A stretch of 58,044 nucleotides of DNA from Spirogloea muscicola (Eukaryota > Streptophyta > Zygnematophyceae > Spirogloeales > Spirogloeaceae), in NCBI GenBank assembly GCA_009602725.1, contig WELB01000056.1:170465-228508 (forward strand). The letters run 5' to 3'. A program made the position numbers and the translations under genes. Shown here one piece after another: positions 22,943 to 33,348 of the stretch; position 1 is the stretch's first letter; each line of letters starts with the position of its first letter. The notes under the pieces are model-generated. The model worked only from the letters and a program-made list of their open reading frames with translations. It ran no database searches and was not told where the DNA came from.

Positions 22943-25702
22943 CTATTGCAAAGAGAGGAGAAGTCTGCCTGGCTGCTCAATGTTGCGCTTCCACTCTTGG
23001 CAGAATAAGGCCAGCATGGCACCGTCGATCACCCTGTGGTCAGCGGACCAACTCACTGGCATGATGGACGCTGGGTACAACTCTTCGTCTTTGTCAAATC
23101 GTGGCACCTTTTGAATTTTCCCAAGTGCAACAATGGCCAGCTCTGGGACCTTGATGACAGGAACAGCGTAGGTCCCCCCTATTGTGCCCACGTTTGAGAT
23201 GGTTATGGTGCCTTCTTCCAGGTCTGCTGCCGGTAACTTGTTGTCAGCTGCCAGCTTCTGCAATCTCTGAATGTCCAACCCAATCTGCATCATAAAATTG
23301 AGCAGCAGTCAGAAAACCTGCCATAGAGCCTCAATCTTGCCCTCAATCTTGGAACTTGCAAGAGGTGAGCCAAGCATACAAGTGGATGCTTGGGTGTTAG
23401 GGTGGCAGAACCGCAATACGTGTACATTGGCGACAAGCATATCATCAGCTAGGGTGGAGGTACTAGAGGTTACACAAGAATCAGTTCGTGCCAATACCTT
23501 GAGTACTGAATGTCGTTGACAGTTCTTGACATTAGGTACGACAAGTCCACCTTCAACGGCCATTGCTATGCCAATGTTGTGTGATGCTGCACATGTGCAG
23601 TTGCCCAAAGGAGTCATTGGAGCGTGCCACTGAAGGCAATCTGAAGAAGAAAACTGCATAGACTGCCCTGCGTTGCTCAGCCTTGCAGAAGACGTGCTCC
23701 TTCGAGGTGAGTTTTACCCACCTTTGCATGTTATCTCCGTCATATCTTCGTTAAGTGTCCCATTGATGATGGGAAACCTCTCCAGAGACTTTGAGAGTGC
23801 TTTCACAATGAATGGGAGGTAGGTGAGCTTCAAGCCCTGCGCAGAGGCCACTTCGACCAAAGAATTTCGAAGAAGGGACAGTTGATCCATCTCCAAGTCT
23901 TCCATGAATGTGAAGTGAGGGACCTTGTTTGCAGCTTGCATGGTCTTGGCCATTGCCCGTCGATAGCCTCTGCATGAAGAAGAGATTGACGTTAGTTGTG
24001 TGGCAAGACCTGGAGAATCTGCCAGAAATCCATAAGCCTCTCTACACAAGTTGAGGATGGCAAGCTTGAGCACGAGATTGACTAATCTCGGGCGTGTTTT
24101 ACAGCCGTCATATAGCTATGTTCTCCATAGACACGATCCAGCTACACAACTTTGTGGAAGTCCAGGCAAGCATCTATGAGAAGCTGAGATAACCTGATGT
24201 GAATGACGTGGCTTGCTGGGGTTGCCTCCTCCAAAGCTTGCTCCGTGCCCTCTGATGGACTGCCTCGCTGTGGACTTCTTGTAGAACTTCCCCAATCTTG
24301 CCTCTCCTGTTCCGCTGTCTGCTTAGCTGCAGCGAATTGCAAGACGTCTTCCCGGAGAATTCTGCCATCCTTGCCTGTCCCGCTGACCTCCGGTAGGTGG
24401 ACACTGTATACTCGGGCGAGGTGGCGCACGGCCGGTGTAGCAAGCGTCTGAGGTTTCTGTGAATCAGGTGGAGACTCACTGGCTGAAGCATCATCGGGTC
24501 GCGGACGTTCTGGAGGATGGTGGTATTCTTTGTCTTCCAGCTCTGATTCACTTGGAGAAGCACTTTCTGAAGTCAAATCTGTACTTGACGGGCCAGTCAT
24601 CTGGGGATGCTGAGGGCATTCTTCAACATGTGGCTGCGATCGATCAGTCTCCAGCAGCGATTTGGGGGACGTGGCCCCGACAGGAAGGAGGTCCAGAAGC
24701 GTCTCGCCAACCTGCTTCACAATGCCAAGGAGGCAGGTCTGACAAGCTGTTGCTTCGTCAACAACTGCAGCTTATGAGATGACACCGCTGCATCACATTG
24801 TGCAAGAAGACCCTCCAGATACGCGGCATGGCCAAGCTGATATGTAATCACAAAAAAATAAATGCTTCTCTGCAGATACTGCAGAGAAGCATGTCACATT
24901 ATGATGAGGCTTTTGTATATGTTGCGTGGAATGTTGACCCGGAAGACATCTGGCCTGCTGCTATCACCTTCACAACATCGCCAGGCGCGAAGCGCAGATG
25001 TGCAATCTTTCCTCTGTAGCGACTTGTCACCTCGACTGAAGCTTTGTCACTCTGCACCTCGCAAACTGGCTGAAATTGCTCCACATCATCTCCCTGCTCG
25101 CTCAATATTCATAGCTCAGCTGATCGTATGCTCTCATGTGCCTTATACTCTCCTTCTTCTCGAAATCGAAAGAGAATTCCAAGCAACACAATGATATGTC
25201 GATCTTCAACCTCCAAACGGTGACAAGGACCAAAGTGATACTCATGCAGGATGCTCCAGAAGTAAACGCATGGATTTCACACTGACCTCCTTTACATACT
25301 GACCTCCTTGACATGCCATCGCAGCAGCTCGCACTCTGCAATTCCTTCGCCAGTTTGAGCTAGCTTCAGCTCATAGAACCCGGACATGGATGGAGCTCCC
25401 GCGGACCCTATGGACGAGAACGACCTGTAGCAGAGGGAATAGTCCGGCCACAAAGCCCTGCCCGCAGAAGCGCCTTCAAGTGCAACAACCTGCGAAATCG
25501 CCCTGCTTCTAATCTCATCTTGGCTCCTTCTGCAAGTCCAGTATGCCGAGAAAGCGCTTGGATGCCCTTGAGAGCGGCAGGACGGTTGCGCTCCAGCTCC
25601 GGCATGTATGGAGGGAGCGGTGGCGGCAGGCTTGCAGGTCGCCGTCCGCAAGTGCCAGGACGGCAACGCCCGCCGGAGCACGGTCCTCCAGCGTCGCGGC
25701 AT
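22943..25702 (-). CDS. Branched-chain 2-oxoacid dehydrogenase E2 (lipoamide acyltransferase), mitochondrial
   Basis: Core acyltransferase of the mitochondrial complex that oxidises Val/Leu/Ile-derived 2-oxoacids. The ATG at 25702 opens an Arg/Ser-rich leader ([16 protein letters not shown]), a likely presequence. Exon 1 (to 25304) ends [20 protein letters not shown]. Exon 2 (about 25088-24971) has [21 protein letters not shown] with the lipoyl Lys in SDKA. Exon 3 (about 24709-24185) finishes the lipoyl domain (VGETLLDLL), then an acidic Ser/Pro linker, then the E1/E3-binding domain ([19 protein letters not shown]). Catalytic domain exons follow: [48 protein letters not shown], and the last exon (from about 23281) with [12 protein letters not shown] and [12 protein letters not shown], holding the active-site HRxxDG. 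Lipoyl, binding and catalytic domains are all present. It diverges from ESCO. Confidence 0.9.
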
Positions 25703-26132
25703 TTGCGCCGGCGGTGGCGCGAGACGGTGGCGACAGACGCTCCCGACGTTCCGCGGACGCGCGCGGAGCTTAGAGGCGCCGCGGCTGCGCCGACAGGTGC
25801 CTCAGAGGGCGGCGACGGGCTGCCGTGCGCGCCGCAGCACGGCCATGGCGGCCGGGCACGACGCCTGCGCCGGGGACTGCCGTGGCGAGCGAGCCAGTCC
25901 GGGGTTGTCCGCCCCGGGGGGGGGGCGTAGGATCGCCGTCAGCGTCAGCAGGGGCGCCGCGTCAGCTTCCGCGTGCGCCAGCAGTAAATTGAGCCTAACT
26001 CGACGGTTATGCCCATCGTGGTTACCCCTGATTTCCTAATACTACGGCTAATGGAAAGCTGTTAGCTGGGGGCTCCGTCCCGCCGGCGCGCCAGGTTCAA
26101 ATCCCGAATCCGGCTCCGCGGCGCGGCTGTGT

Positions 26133-27951
26133 TTGGCGGCCGCGGCGGCGCGGCATCGGCGGCGGCGGCGTCGGCGGCGGCGGCAGCGGCGGCCACGGTG
26201 TTGGCGGCAGTNGCGGGCGTCGAAGTCCTCGGCGCGCCTCCGGCCGTGCGCGGTGACAGGGAAGCGCAGGGCGCAGGGCGGGCAGCTGTTCCTGGACCTG
26301 GGCCAGGCGGACTTCTCGTCCACCACCTGTCGCGCCTGCGGCCTGCTATACGCTCCGGGCCTGCTCCAGGACGAGGCGCTTCACGCCAGCTTCCACCGCC
26401 GCGCCACCGGCGGAGTCCCCTTTGAGGTACGTCGCCTCAGCTCGGAGCTCAGCGAGCTACACTACTCCCACTGACACCACTTGCAGGGGCTCGAGCTTGT
26501 TCTCACTGTCAGCACATGTCTTGTGTGTACTCGTGTGTGCATCACCGTTGAGTCCTTGTCTTTGACTTGATTCCCTCATAAGAGAGTCTTCTTGTATCAC
26601 TCACTCTCTCACGCGCTCTCTCGGGCATACTCATGAGAGATGATGCCCTTGTCGCGCAGAGGTATACGGTAACCAGATTCCCAACAATGTCAGTCGTTCA
26701 AGAGTGAAGCTGACTTTCGCTGACTGGTTTGGTTGCCAGGGCTGGAAGCAGGAGCGAGTCGTCAAGGCTGCTGCACCGGGTGGCGGCCGCATCCTGTTGA
26801 TTGACGCTCAGGACCCTTTCCGACAGAGGCAGAAGGTATTTGAGCACCATGCCAGCAATCTGATTGCTTTAACTGTAGCATGTTGAGCGAGTCAGGATGG
26901 CCTGTCCTGCTTGCTTTCAGTCGTGCTGCAAATTGGGCAAGTCTGGACCTGTCTGATGCTGCAATGTCGCTGCAGGCACGTGAGGTCCTGCAAGTAGTCG
27001 CTGTGGAACTTGAGCTCGACTTCAATCGGCTTCAAGAAGCTCATTGCAAGGTACGGTCTCATGACAGACTATCCCGCCCATCATTTTTGGTTCCTTCAGA
27101 ACCATGCACGCGAGTTACTCTGGTATTAATGACACTGATTGGTCACTCTGCTTGTACACAAGGTAGCCAGCTGGACAGAGCTACCTCCCGTCGATTGATA
27201 TATGTGTTGCGTTTTTCTGCCCCCTTGAATCGCAGACATACTTATACATCTCTCCCTCCAAGAGGGTCGTGGGATGCTTGGTAGCGGAACCCATATCAGA
27301 AGCTTTCTCTCTGACCTCAACACAGCCATCTCCTCCTGTTAGCTCTATATCATCAAAGGTCCATGATGCAGCACAAAGCCCAGGTACTGTGAGCGCTGGG
27401 GCTATGAAAGGTGTGACTATGAGGTTTGGCAACATCACTTTCCGCAGGGAGGTTGCTGAGAAACGCAGGTCAAGGCAAGAGGAAATAGAGGTGCCAGTGC
27501 GGCCCTCGCTGACATGTTTGAGAGATGCAAAGCCAGCTTCATGTGGCATACGTGCGATTTGGGTCCAAAGCGCCGAGCGCCGGAGGGGCATCGCGACTGG
27601 CCTGCTAGAAGCCCTAAGGCATGCTCCACTGACTTTTCAATGCAGAGGATGACTCATCAAGCATGAACTTGCTCAGGCTGGCCAGACCCATTTGAAACCC
27701 CACATTAATGCATATTTCACCTTGTAAGATGTCAAATTGCTTCATGCATAGCTGCAGCTTATGCAGCCATGCCTGCATTCGTCTGCTGTGACAGGCATAC
27801 TTTCCTCCTCGGCTGCAAGTTGCCCCGCACACATTGTGCTTTCTCGCAACCAACCAGGGATGGCCAGGCTTTTGCAACCAAGTACTTTGGTAGGGACGAT
27901 TTCCTGGTGTACCTCAATGCCAACAACACTGCGACAGTAGAGGCACAATGA
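26133..27951 (+). CDS. ESCO: N-acetyltransferase ESCO/CTF7 (sister-chromatid cohesion), 5' end uncertain
   Basis: Acetylates the cohesin SMC3 head in S phase. Blocks in order: a C2H2 finger QLFLDLGQADFSSTTC-RACG...HASFH (exon to 26426); GWKQERVV (26740-26835); AREVLQVVAVELELDF (26976-27050); TYLYISPSKRVVGCLVAEPI and RFGNITFRR, then CGIRAIWVQSAERRRGIATG, the acetyl-CoA-binding loop (27236-27619); and FSQPTRDGQAFATKYFGRDDFLVYL (27793-27951). No ATG opens the first visible exon (an N lies at 26212), so the start is in an unrecognised upstream exon or obscured by sequence error. The last intron appears to use a GC donor (CTAAG|GCATGC). The finger plus GNAT core is diagnostic of the family; the variable N terminus is not resolved. 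Confidence 0.85.
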
Positions 27952-28730
27952 GCTCTCAAAATGAGCACGAGCATTGCAGAGCGGACCACATTCTTTTATT
28001 CTTCTGACGTCAAACGTCTCAATGGAAGAGTATATGGTTCCAATTATATGGTCATTGAAGGTTATAGGCAAGTCGAGCTAATTGTAGTCCTATTGTGCTG
28101 CATTGTGCCATTGTTATGTGGACAAAGCTGCCGCTGCAAACCAAAGAGGCAACATGTTATCTCCATGTAGCAGCGAGGCTGGCAATATGATCTCGAGTAG
28201 CAGTGTTGCCACCTAGTGGCCCCGCAAACACAAGCAGCTCGGCTTGGCCTCAGTAGAGAATGTCATTTGCCGATTGGAGGACTTGCCGGTACCCTCACTT
28301 GAGGACAAGCCTCAGACCTAATGAGCTTGAGAGGCTCTACTTGGCAAACAGCAGAACTCACCTCCAGCTGGCTTCCACAGACCTGTCTCTCCACCCACAA
28401 ACAGTACTGTGCAGCTCGCCACACTGATCTTCCGTCAATCATTGGCTCGTTGTACAAGTCAAGGTGTGGGCGGCAGCAAAGGACAATTCTAAACTCATGC
28501 AAGGGTGCTGAACGGATCTCAGCTGACAGAAATATGTCGATATGTTGTGTTCATGCTGTAGCACAAGCGAATTTCGATGCAGATTGACAGCCTAGACATC
28601 AACACACTTCGGTTGAGGAGGAGCTTGTGTTGTGCATGTAATGTGCATAAAGGCCACAGGCAGCCAACACCTGGACACGGCTGGCTAAGGAGCTGCAGGT
28701 ACGAAAGCCCAGCACGGGGAGAGGGGGTGG
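27952..28730. other. Downstream flank of ESCO, no gene seen
   Basis: No recognisable protein block. The left part is presumably ESCO 3' untranslated sequence; beyond 28.7 kb dispersed repeats begin. Confidence 0.4.
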
Positions 28731-28786
28731 AAGGCGCGGCGTGCATGGATTGAAAGGGTAGCCACTTCAAGCCAATACACTGTTCC
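28731..28786. repeat. Dispersed repeat family 2, copy 1
   Basis: Shares AAGGCGCG, GCATG and CACTTCAAGCCAATACA with better conserved copies at 29638-29703 and 53249-53311. This copy is the most diverged. The family's nature is unknown; it may be a tail variant of the local retrotransposons or a short non-autonomous element. Confidence 0.5.
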
Positions 28787-28790
28787 AATG

Positions 28791-28829
28791 GGAGCAATTG
28801 GAGCAATTGGAGCAATTGGAGCAATTGGA
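28791..28829. repeat. Minisatellite, GGAGCAATT x4
   Basis: Four perfect head-to-tail copies of the 9-nt unit GGAGCAATT plus a partial fifth, directly after the dispersed repeat. Confidence 0.95.
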
Positions 28830-29199
28830 TGCTTGACGAGGGTAGATGGGAATTATAGGACAAGATAGTGAAGTAGATTAGCTAGGGGCATCACTCATTA
28901 CCCTGTCAGAAGTCACTCACAGGTCAGAAGTCACACACAGGTCAACTACACCCGGTTGTAAGAGCGGCTAAGAGATGAGGAGCATTGGCTGCAGCAGCCG
29001 CTAAGCCACAGTGCGCTGACTGTGCCCTCTCAGGTCGCTCCAATAAGTCGGAGCAGCACAACACGAGAATGGACGTGGCTAGACTAGCGCAAGAGTTTGG
29101 CAACAGTTATGAATTGCCCCAGCTGAGCAGCCCAGAGAAAGTAGTCCCCGGGCAGCAGGTCCCCTGTCTGTAGCAAGAGAAGAAGGACGCGGAGGGTGG

Positions 29200-29400
29200 T
29201 GGCCAAAGAAAGTGCTCGCCCATTGAGAATAGGGGCTGGAACAACCAGCCCGAGAAAGAATGAACAGAGTACGAGAAGGGGGCCAGGGGAAGCGCTAAGT
29301 AACAGAAACAAAGCTGCTACGAGACACTCAGTAACCCCTGCTAAGCAGCCGCAGATCAGAGATGCTGGGCTCCTGGAAGTGGGTCCCCTGCCGGCCAAAG
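29200..29400 (-). mobile_element. Retrotransposon 3' tail fragment G
   Basis: The plus strand begins GTGCTCGCCCATTGAGAATA near 29213, then GGGGCTGGAACAACCAGCCC (hairpin with altered loop), GAACAGAGTACGAGAAGGGG and GCTCCTGGAAGTGGGTCCCC. It is the complement of the tail and last codons of the family, with a small deletion in the AAACAAGCACACAAAG part. Confidence 0.75.
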
Positions 29401-29637
29401 GCTGCATGAAGATGAAGGGTAGAAGACTCTTCCAGTAGAGAGCGATGGCTGTGATTGGCGCAGAAATGAGCTGCCCGAGAAGCGCTAAAGCACACAGCGA
29501 CTCAAGTGGCCACTGGGTGTTGTTCAATATCCCCTCTTGAGCAGGCGCAGGTCAGAGAAAGTAGGAAAACAGCTCTTTCAAAGTAAGGCAATGGCTCTGA
29601 GAGGTCAACCCAGAGGAATGTACAAGGTCCACAAGGG

Positions 29638-29703
29638 AGAAGGCGCGCGGGGCGCATGAAATGAAATGGAGGCCAATTCAAGCCAACACATTGTCCAGGC
29701 AAA
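29638..29703. repeat. Dispersed repeat family 2, copy 2
   Basis: Contains GGCGCGCGGGGCGCATGAAA followed by TGGAGGCCAATTCAAGCC and AACACATTGTCCAGGC. Nearly identical to the copy inside the MLH1 locus at 53249-53311. Confidence 0.8.
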
Positions 29704-29843
29704 GTCTAGGGCAAACTAAACAGGGCTACATAACACGGAAACCGAAACCAAGGTGCCTAAGGTGACATCAGTGCCCACGGGTGAGCACAAACAAATCCGA
29801 CAAGCTAATTTGGGGAGCTGGAGCGCCGCCAAAAGAAGAAAGC

Positions 29844-30480
29844 GCTCGCCCATTGAGGATGGGGGGTGGAAAAGCCAGCCCAAAAAAGAATGAACAGAGT
29901 ACGAGAAGGGGGCCAGGGGAAGCGCTGAGAAAAACAAGCACACAAAGAAACAAAGCAGCTACGAATCCTTCAGTAACCTCTGCTAAGCAGCCGCATATCA
30001 GAGACGCTAGGCTCCTGGAAGTGGGTCCCCTGGCCAGAGCCAGAGGCAGCAGCGAAAGTGCTCGCCCATTGAGGAGAGGGGCTGGAAAAGCCAGCCCAAA
30101 AACGAATGAACAGAGTACGAGAAGGGGGCCAGGGGAAGCGCTGAGAAAAACAAGCACACAAAGAAACAAAGCAGCTACGAATCACTCAGTAACCCCTGCC
30201 AAGCAGCCGCAGATCAGAGACGCTAGGCTCCTGGAAGTGGGTCCCCTGGCCAGAGCCGGAGGCAGCAGCGAAGAAAGTGCTCGCCCATTGAGGAGAGGGG
30301 CTGGAAAAGCCAGCCCAAAAAAGAATGAACAGAGTACGAGAAGGGGGCCAGGGGAAGCGCTAAAAAAAACAAGCACACAAAGAAACAAAGAAGCTACGGA
30401 ACCCTCAGTAACCCCTGCTAAGCAGCCGCAGATTAGAGACGCTAGGCTCCTGGAAGTAAGAAGAAAGTGGCTCCTGGAAG
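29844..30480 (-). mobile_element. Tandem array of retrotransposon 3' ends (3 units of about 217 bp)
   Basis: Three head-to-tail units begin (plus strand) at the same GCTCGCCCATTGAGGA terminus at 29844, 30060 and 30279, periods 216 and 219. Each holds, on the minus strand, the last coding codons (GQGTHFQEP, SDLRLLSRGY or close variants, stop) and the full 3' untranslated tail with its hairpin. The internal junctions join the 3' terminus (CACTTTC) directly to CGCTGCTGCCTC, the codons for AAASG, so the units are truncated at the same coding position. Units differ by point changes, so they are not an assembly echo. Confidence 0.85.
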
Positions 30481-31060
30481 TGGGTCCCCTGGCCAGAGCC
30501 AGAGACAGCAGCGAGGGCTCTGCCGGCACGAAGGTGCAGCGCGCTGGCCACGGACCTCGGCAGCGAGACGGCCAGGCGCATACGACACACTTACGCCAGC
30601 GACCCGGCTGCAGGAAAGTCTTCCGGCTCCCCATGGAAGCGACGGGCGATGGTGTGGCGGGCGAGCTGGGTGAGCAGCTCGAGCCACCGAGCGTCCAGCG
30701 CCCCATGGGTGTCAGATGCCAACGGGAAGAACTCGTCTTCCAAAACGAAAGCGCGGCCCGGTTGAACTCGTCTTCCAAAACAGAAGCGCGGCCAGATTGA
30801 CTGGTGGCTGGGAAAGGCCAGCCACCACTCGTCTTCCAAAAGGGGTCAGAAGCCGCCAGGAACACGAAGGCACGAATCGCAGAAAACAAGGAGAGCGGGG
30901 TGGTGGGCGGGGCTCGTCTTGGCGTCCCTGAGGCCGAGGCGCCTGGCAGGAGGAGGACAAGACGGCGGCCAGGGAGGCTGGAAGATGCGGCGAAAGAGAC
31001 GGGAAAGGCGACAAGCGACGTCAGGAGCGGAAGGGGGGGCCGGAGATTGGCCCACGGTTC
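30480..31060 (-). mobile_element. Longer retrotransposon copy heading the tail array (decayed)
   Basis: Minus strand encodes DEFFPLASDTHGALDARW, ARRFHGEPEDFPAAGSLA, then after a frame change CRMRLAVSLPRSVASALHLR and RAGRALAAVSGSGQG, running into the tandem units. It corresponds to the end of copy F but has at least one frameshift. At its 5' side the 14-mer ACTCGTCTTCCAAA occurs three times (30731, 30766, 30827). No RT domain is present. Confidence 0.7.
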
Positions 31061-31355
31061 CAATCAACCCCGCCGCGTCACCGCCGTGTCCCAGAACCTG
31101 CGCTTTTCCCTTTTCCCGTTTCGGAAAGTGCCTCACAGCCATCGGCACCCCCCCCCCACGACGACCTCCTTCTAGAAGAGTGGCCTCCTCGTCAAATAAA
31201 AGACGTAAGGCCTTCTAATAGTTCACGGTTTGCACCAAAGTACGGTCCAGTCTTCCCACGCCGTCGTCAGCGCCACCGCCGCCGCCGCCGCCGCCGCGGC
31301 ATTCGTTGCCCGTCAAGCTCACCCGCTTTCACCGCTCCTCGCCTCGGCTCGACCG

Positions 31356-31387
<32 letters not shown>

Positions 31388-31432
31388 TGCCGCAGCCGCC
31401 AGTCGGCGGACTGAGGGCCGCGCAGCGCTACC

Positions 31433-32197
31433 ATGGCTACGGCCGTGGACCACGGGCTCGTCGTGACGATCCAGGCGGTCGAGGAGTGGGACGCCAAGCT
31501 CGCCGAGGCGGCGAACGCAGACAAGACGGTGAGGCACCCTCTCCCACTATCACGTGGCCACTCTCGTCACGCTCGCCTCATCGGCAGCTTTGCTGGCGAG
31601 CACAGGACTGGAGGTGTTGACACTCCAGGGTTACGCAGTCGATGCTTCTCATTAGTAATATGTGCTTCTCATGATTGATAAGCGGTAACGTTTTGTTGAT
31701 GGTCGCAGGTTTTGGTGGACTTCTCGGCGACCTGGTGTGGGCCCTGCCGCGCCATTGCGCCCACATTCGCGGCGCTCTCCAAGAAATACCCCGACATCAT
31801 CTTCCTCAAGGTCGACGTCGATGATGTACCGGTGAGCCGACTTATCAAGTCTCAAATACTGCATATTATATATATGATCTGGCTCTTAGTCCTAGGTTGT
31901 CAGAAAGACATTGCACGACATTAGAGGATCCCAGTAGCGAACCACAGAATCAGTTCTATCATGCACTAGTACCGACTGACAGGCATCAGTATGCTATATT
32001 TCGAAACGTCGAACTTTCTGCATGCTTGACTAGTGCGTATGTGGTCGACTTTTATGCAGGATGTTGCCGCTGCATGTAAGATTAGCGCGATGCCTACCTT
32101 CCAGGTTTTCAGGAACAAACAAAAGGTGGACGAGCTGGTCGGCGCTAGCCCACCGAAGCTGGAGGAGCTGGTTGGCAAGTACAACAAGAAGCACTAG
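31433..32197 (+). CDS. Thioredoxin (h-like, 3 exons)
   Basis: Small dithiol oxidoreductase. Exons 31433-31528, 31709-31831 and 32060-32197 join in phase to a protein of about 119 residues, typical of the family. Exon 2 carries [16 protein letters not shown], the WCGPC active site; exon 3 has [20 protein letters not shown] with the cis-Pro in MPTFQVF, and ends YNKKH. No transit peptide precedes the fold ([19 protein letters not shown]), so a cytosolic h-type role is inferred. The 5' leader and first exon carry CCG runs. Its 3' flank is partly duplicated (see the repeat at 32280). Confidence 0.95.
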
Positions 32198-32279
32198 ATG
32201 GGGACCAGCGCAAACAGAAGAGTCATTCTTGTTCAGCTTGGTGGATGGTCATTAGCCAAGGCCGGCCCATTATCCGTTG

Positions 32280-32890
32280 ACATGCAGGAGGTCTCGAGTG
32301 CGCTTGGGACCTGACCGCTGCTCTTTTAGGCTGTTGACAGTCAAGCAGACTAGCAAAGCGTTGTGCGGTGTTGGAGCAAGTGTTTGACGTTGCCAACTTA
32401 CTACCTGCAGTAGCAGGATAGTATACTGTATACAAGGTGCAGGATGTGGCAGTGAGGCACTTACCAGCAACAAGTATTTCGACTTGCTGTAAAGACGTTA
32501 TGATGTGTGTTACAGGTGTCTTTGTGAGTTAGTCTCTGTGATGCCAGTAAGAAGAACACACAAGTGCAGTTAGAAGAAGTCATTCGTCTGTGGTAAGGTG
32601 GGGTTCAGTAGGTAGCTAATACCAGCCCTGCTCCTGCCGCGGCCATGCAGAAACCTCAGTTGGTCGCGCTTGGGACCTTCTGTGCCTCATGAAGGCCGCA
32701 AACACTGGGTACCCTAGCAAAGGGCTGCGCAGTAGTCAAGCAAGTCATGTGACATTGCTATCAACTGTTACGCAGGAACAGGAGATAAGGCATACAAGAT
32801 GCACAACAATGTATTGAGGCACTCGCCAGCGACAAGCATGCTGCAGGTTCAACAGATATGGCTGTGTGTCAAAGTTTGTCTTTGTGTTTG
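32280..32890. repeat. Diverged direct duplication downstream of thioredoxin (offset about 366 bp)
   Basis: The segment 32280-32527 resembles 32643-32888. Shared blocks in the same order are CATGCAG, GCGCTTGGGACCT, CTAGCAAAG, AAGCAAGT, CATACAAG/TATACAAGGTGCA, TGAGGCACT, CCAGC-ACAAG and GTCTTTGTG. Blocks are separated by substitutions and small indels, so the duplication is old. Confidence 0.75.
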
Positions 32891-33317
32891 CCCTGCTGAA
32901 GACATAAGTGCATTTGTAATTATTATTTACTCTCCTGATAATCACTGCATGTATCGACAACTTACATTTAAAAGGCTACAGTGTTCTGTGAACGAGATAG
33001 ACAGCTTGATGCCACCCATCACTTATGCCGTGAAAGTGTTGTACTTGAGCTGTAACCAGGTAGTAGATAATCTCGGCTGTGCTCTCCAATTATTGGTATT
33101 ACCAGCAATTGGAGGGGTCACAAATTATGAGTGTAAGCCAGAATATACGGCTTACTTGCACTCGTGCAAATTGCGACGTGCCAACACTTATCTACCACAT
33201 GAAGGAGAACATTTGTCCTTCGAAACTCTCACATACAGTGTGTACATCGCCAATTACTTCAATCGGGCTGCCTGCACATCCATCTATGACCTAAAGAATT
33301 TGGTGAATACACAGTAA
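32799..33317 (+). CDS. Open frame of 172 codons, doubtful
   Basis: An ATG-started frame in moderately AT-rich DNA between thioredoxin and peptide deformylase. It begins inside the second copy of the duplicated thioredoxin 3' flank and ends 32 nt before the end of the deformylase gene on the other strand. The translation is rich in Cys, Tyr and Leu and shows no family I recognise. A frame this long is possible by chance in a window of this size, so I rate it as probably not a gene. Confidence 0.12.
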   Translation: MHNNVLRHSPATSMLQVQQIWLCVKVCLCVCPAEDISAFVIIIYSPDNHCMYRQLTFKRLQCSVNEIDSLMPPITYAVKVLYLSCNQVVDNLGCALQLLVLPAIGGVTNYECKPEYTAYLHSCKLRRANTYLPHEGEHLSFETLTYSVYIANYFNRAACTSIYDLKNLVNTQ

Positions 33318-33348
33318 CAATGATCTTGCGCAGCCTGCACACGTGCAA

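Noticed and set aside
26050-26120. tRNA-like B-box (AGGTTCAAATCCC) upstream of ESCO
   Set aside because: No credible acceptor, D or anticodon stem could be drawn around it.
29844-30480. CRISPR array
   Set aside because: Regular spacing is present, but the units are 217 bp of near-identical retrotransposon tail without unique spacers, and the genome is eukaryotic.
29781-30800. 339-codon plus-strand frame
   Set aside because: It is the antisense reading of the tandem retrotransposon tails; its repeated peptide reflects the DNA repeat.
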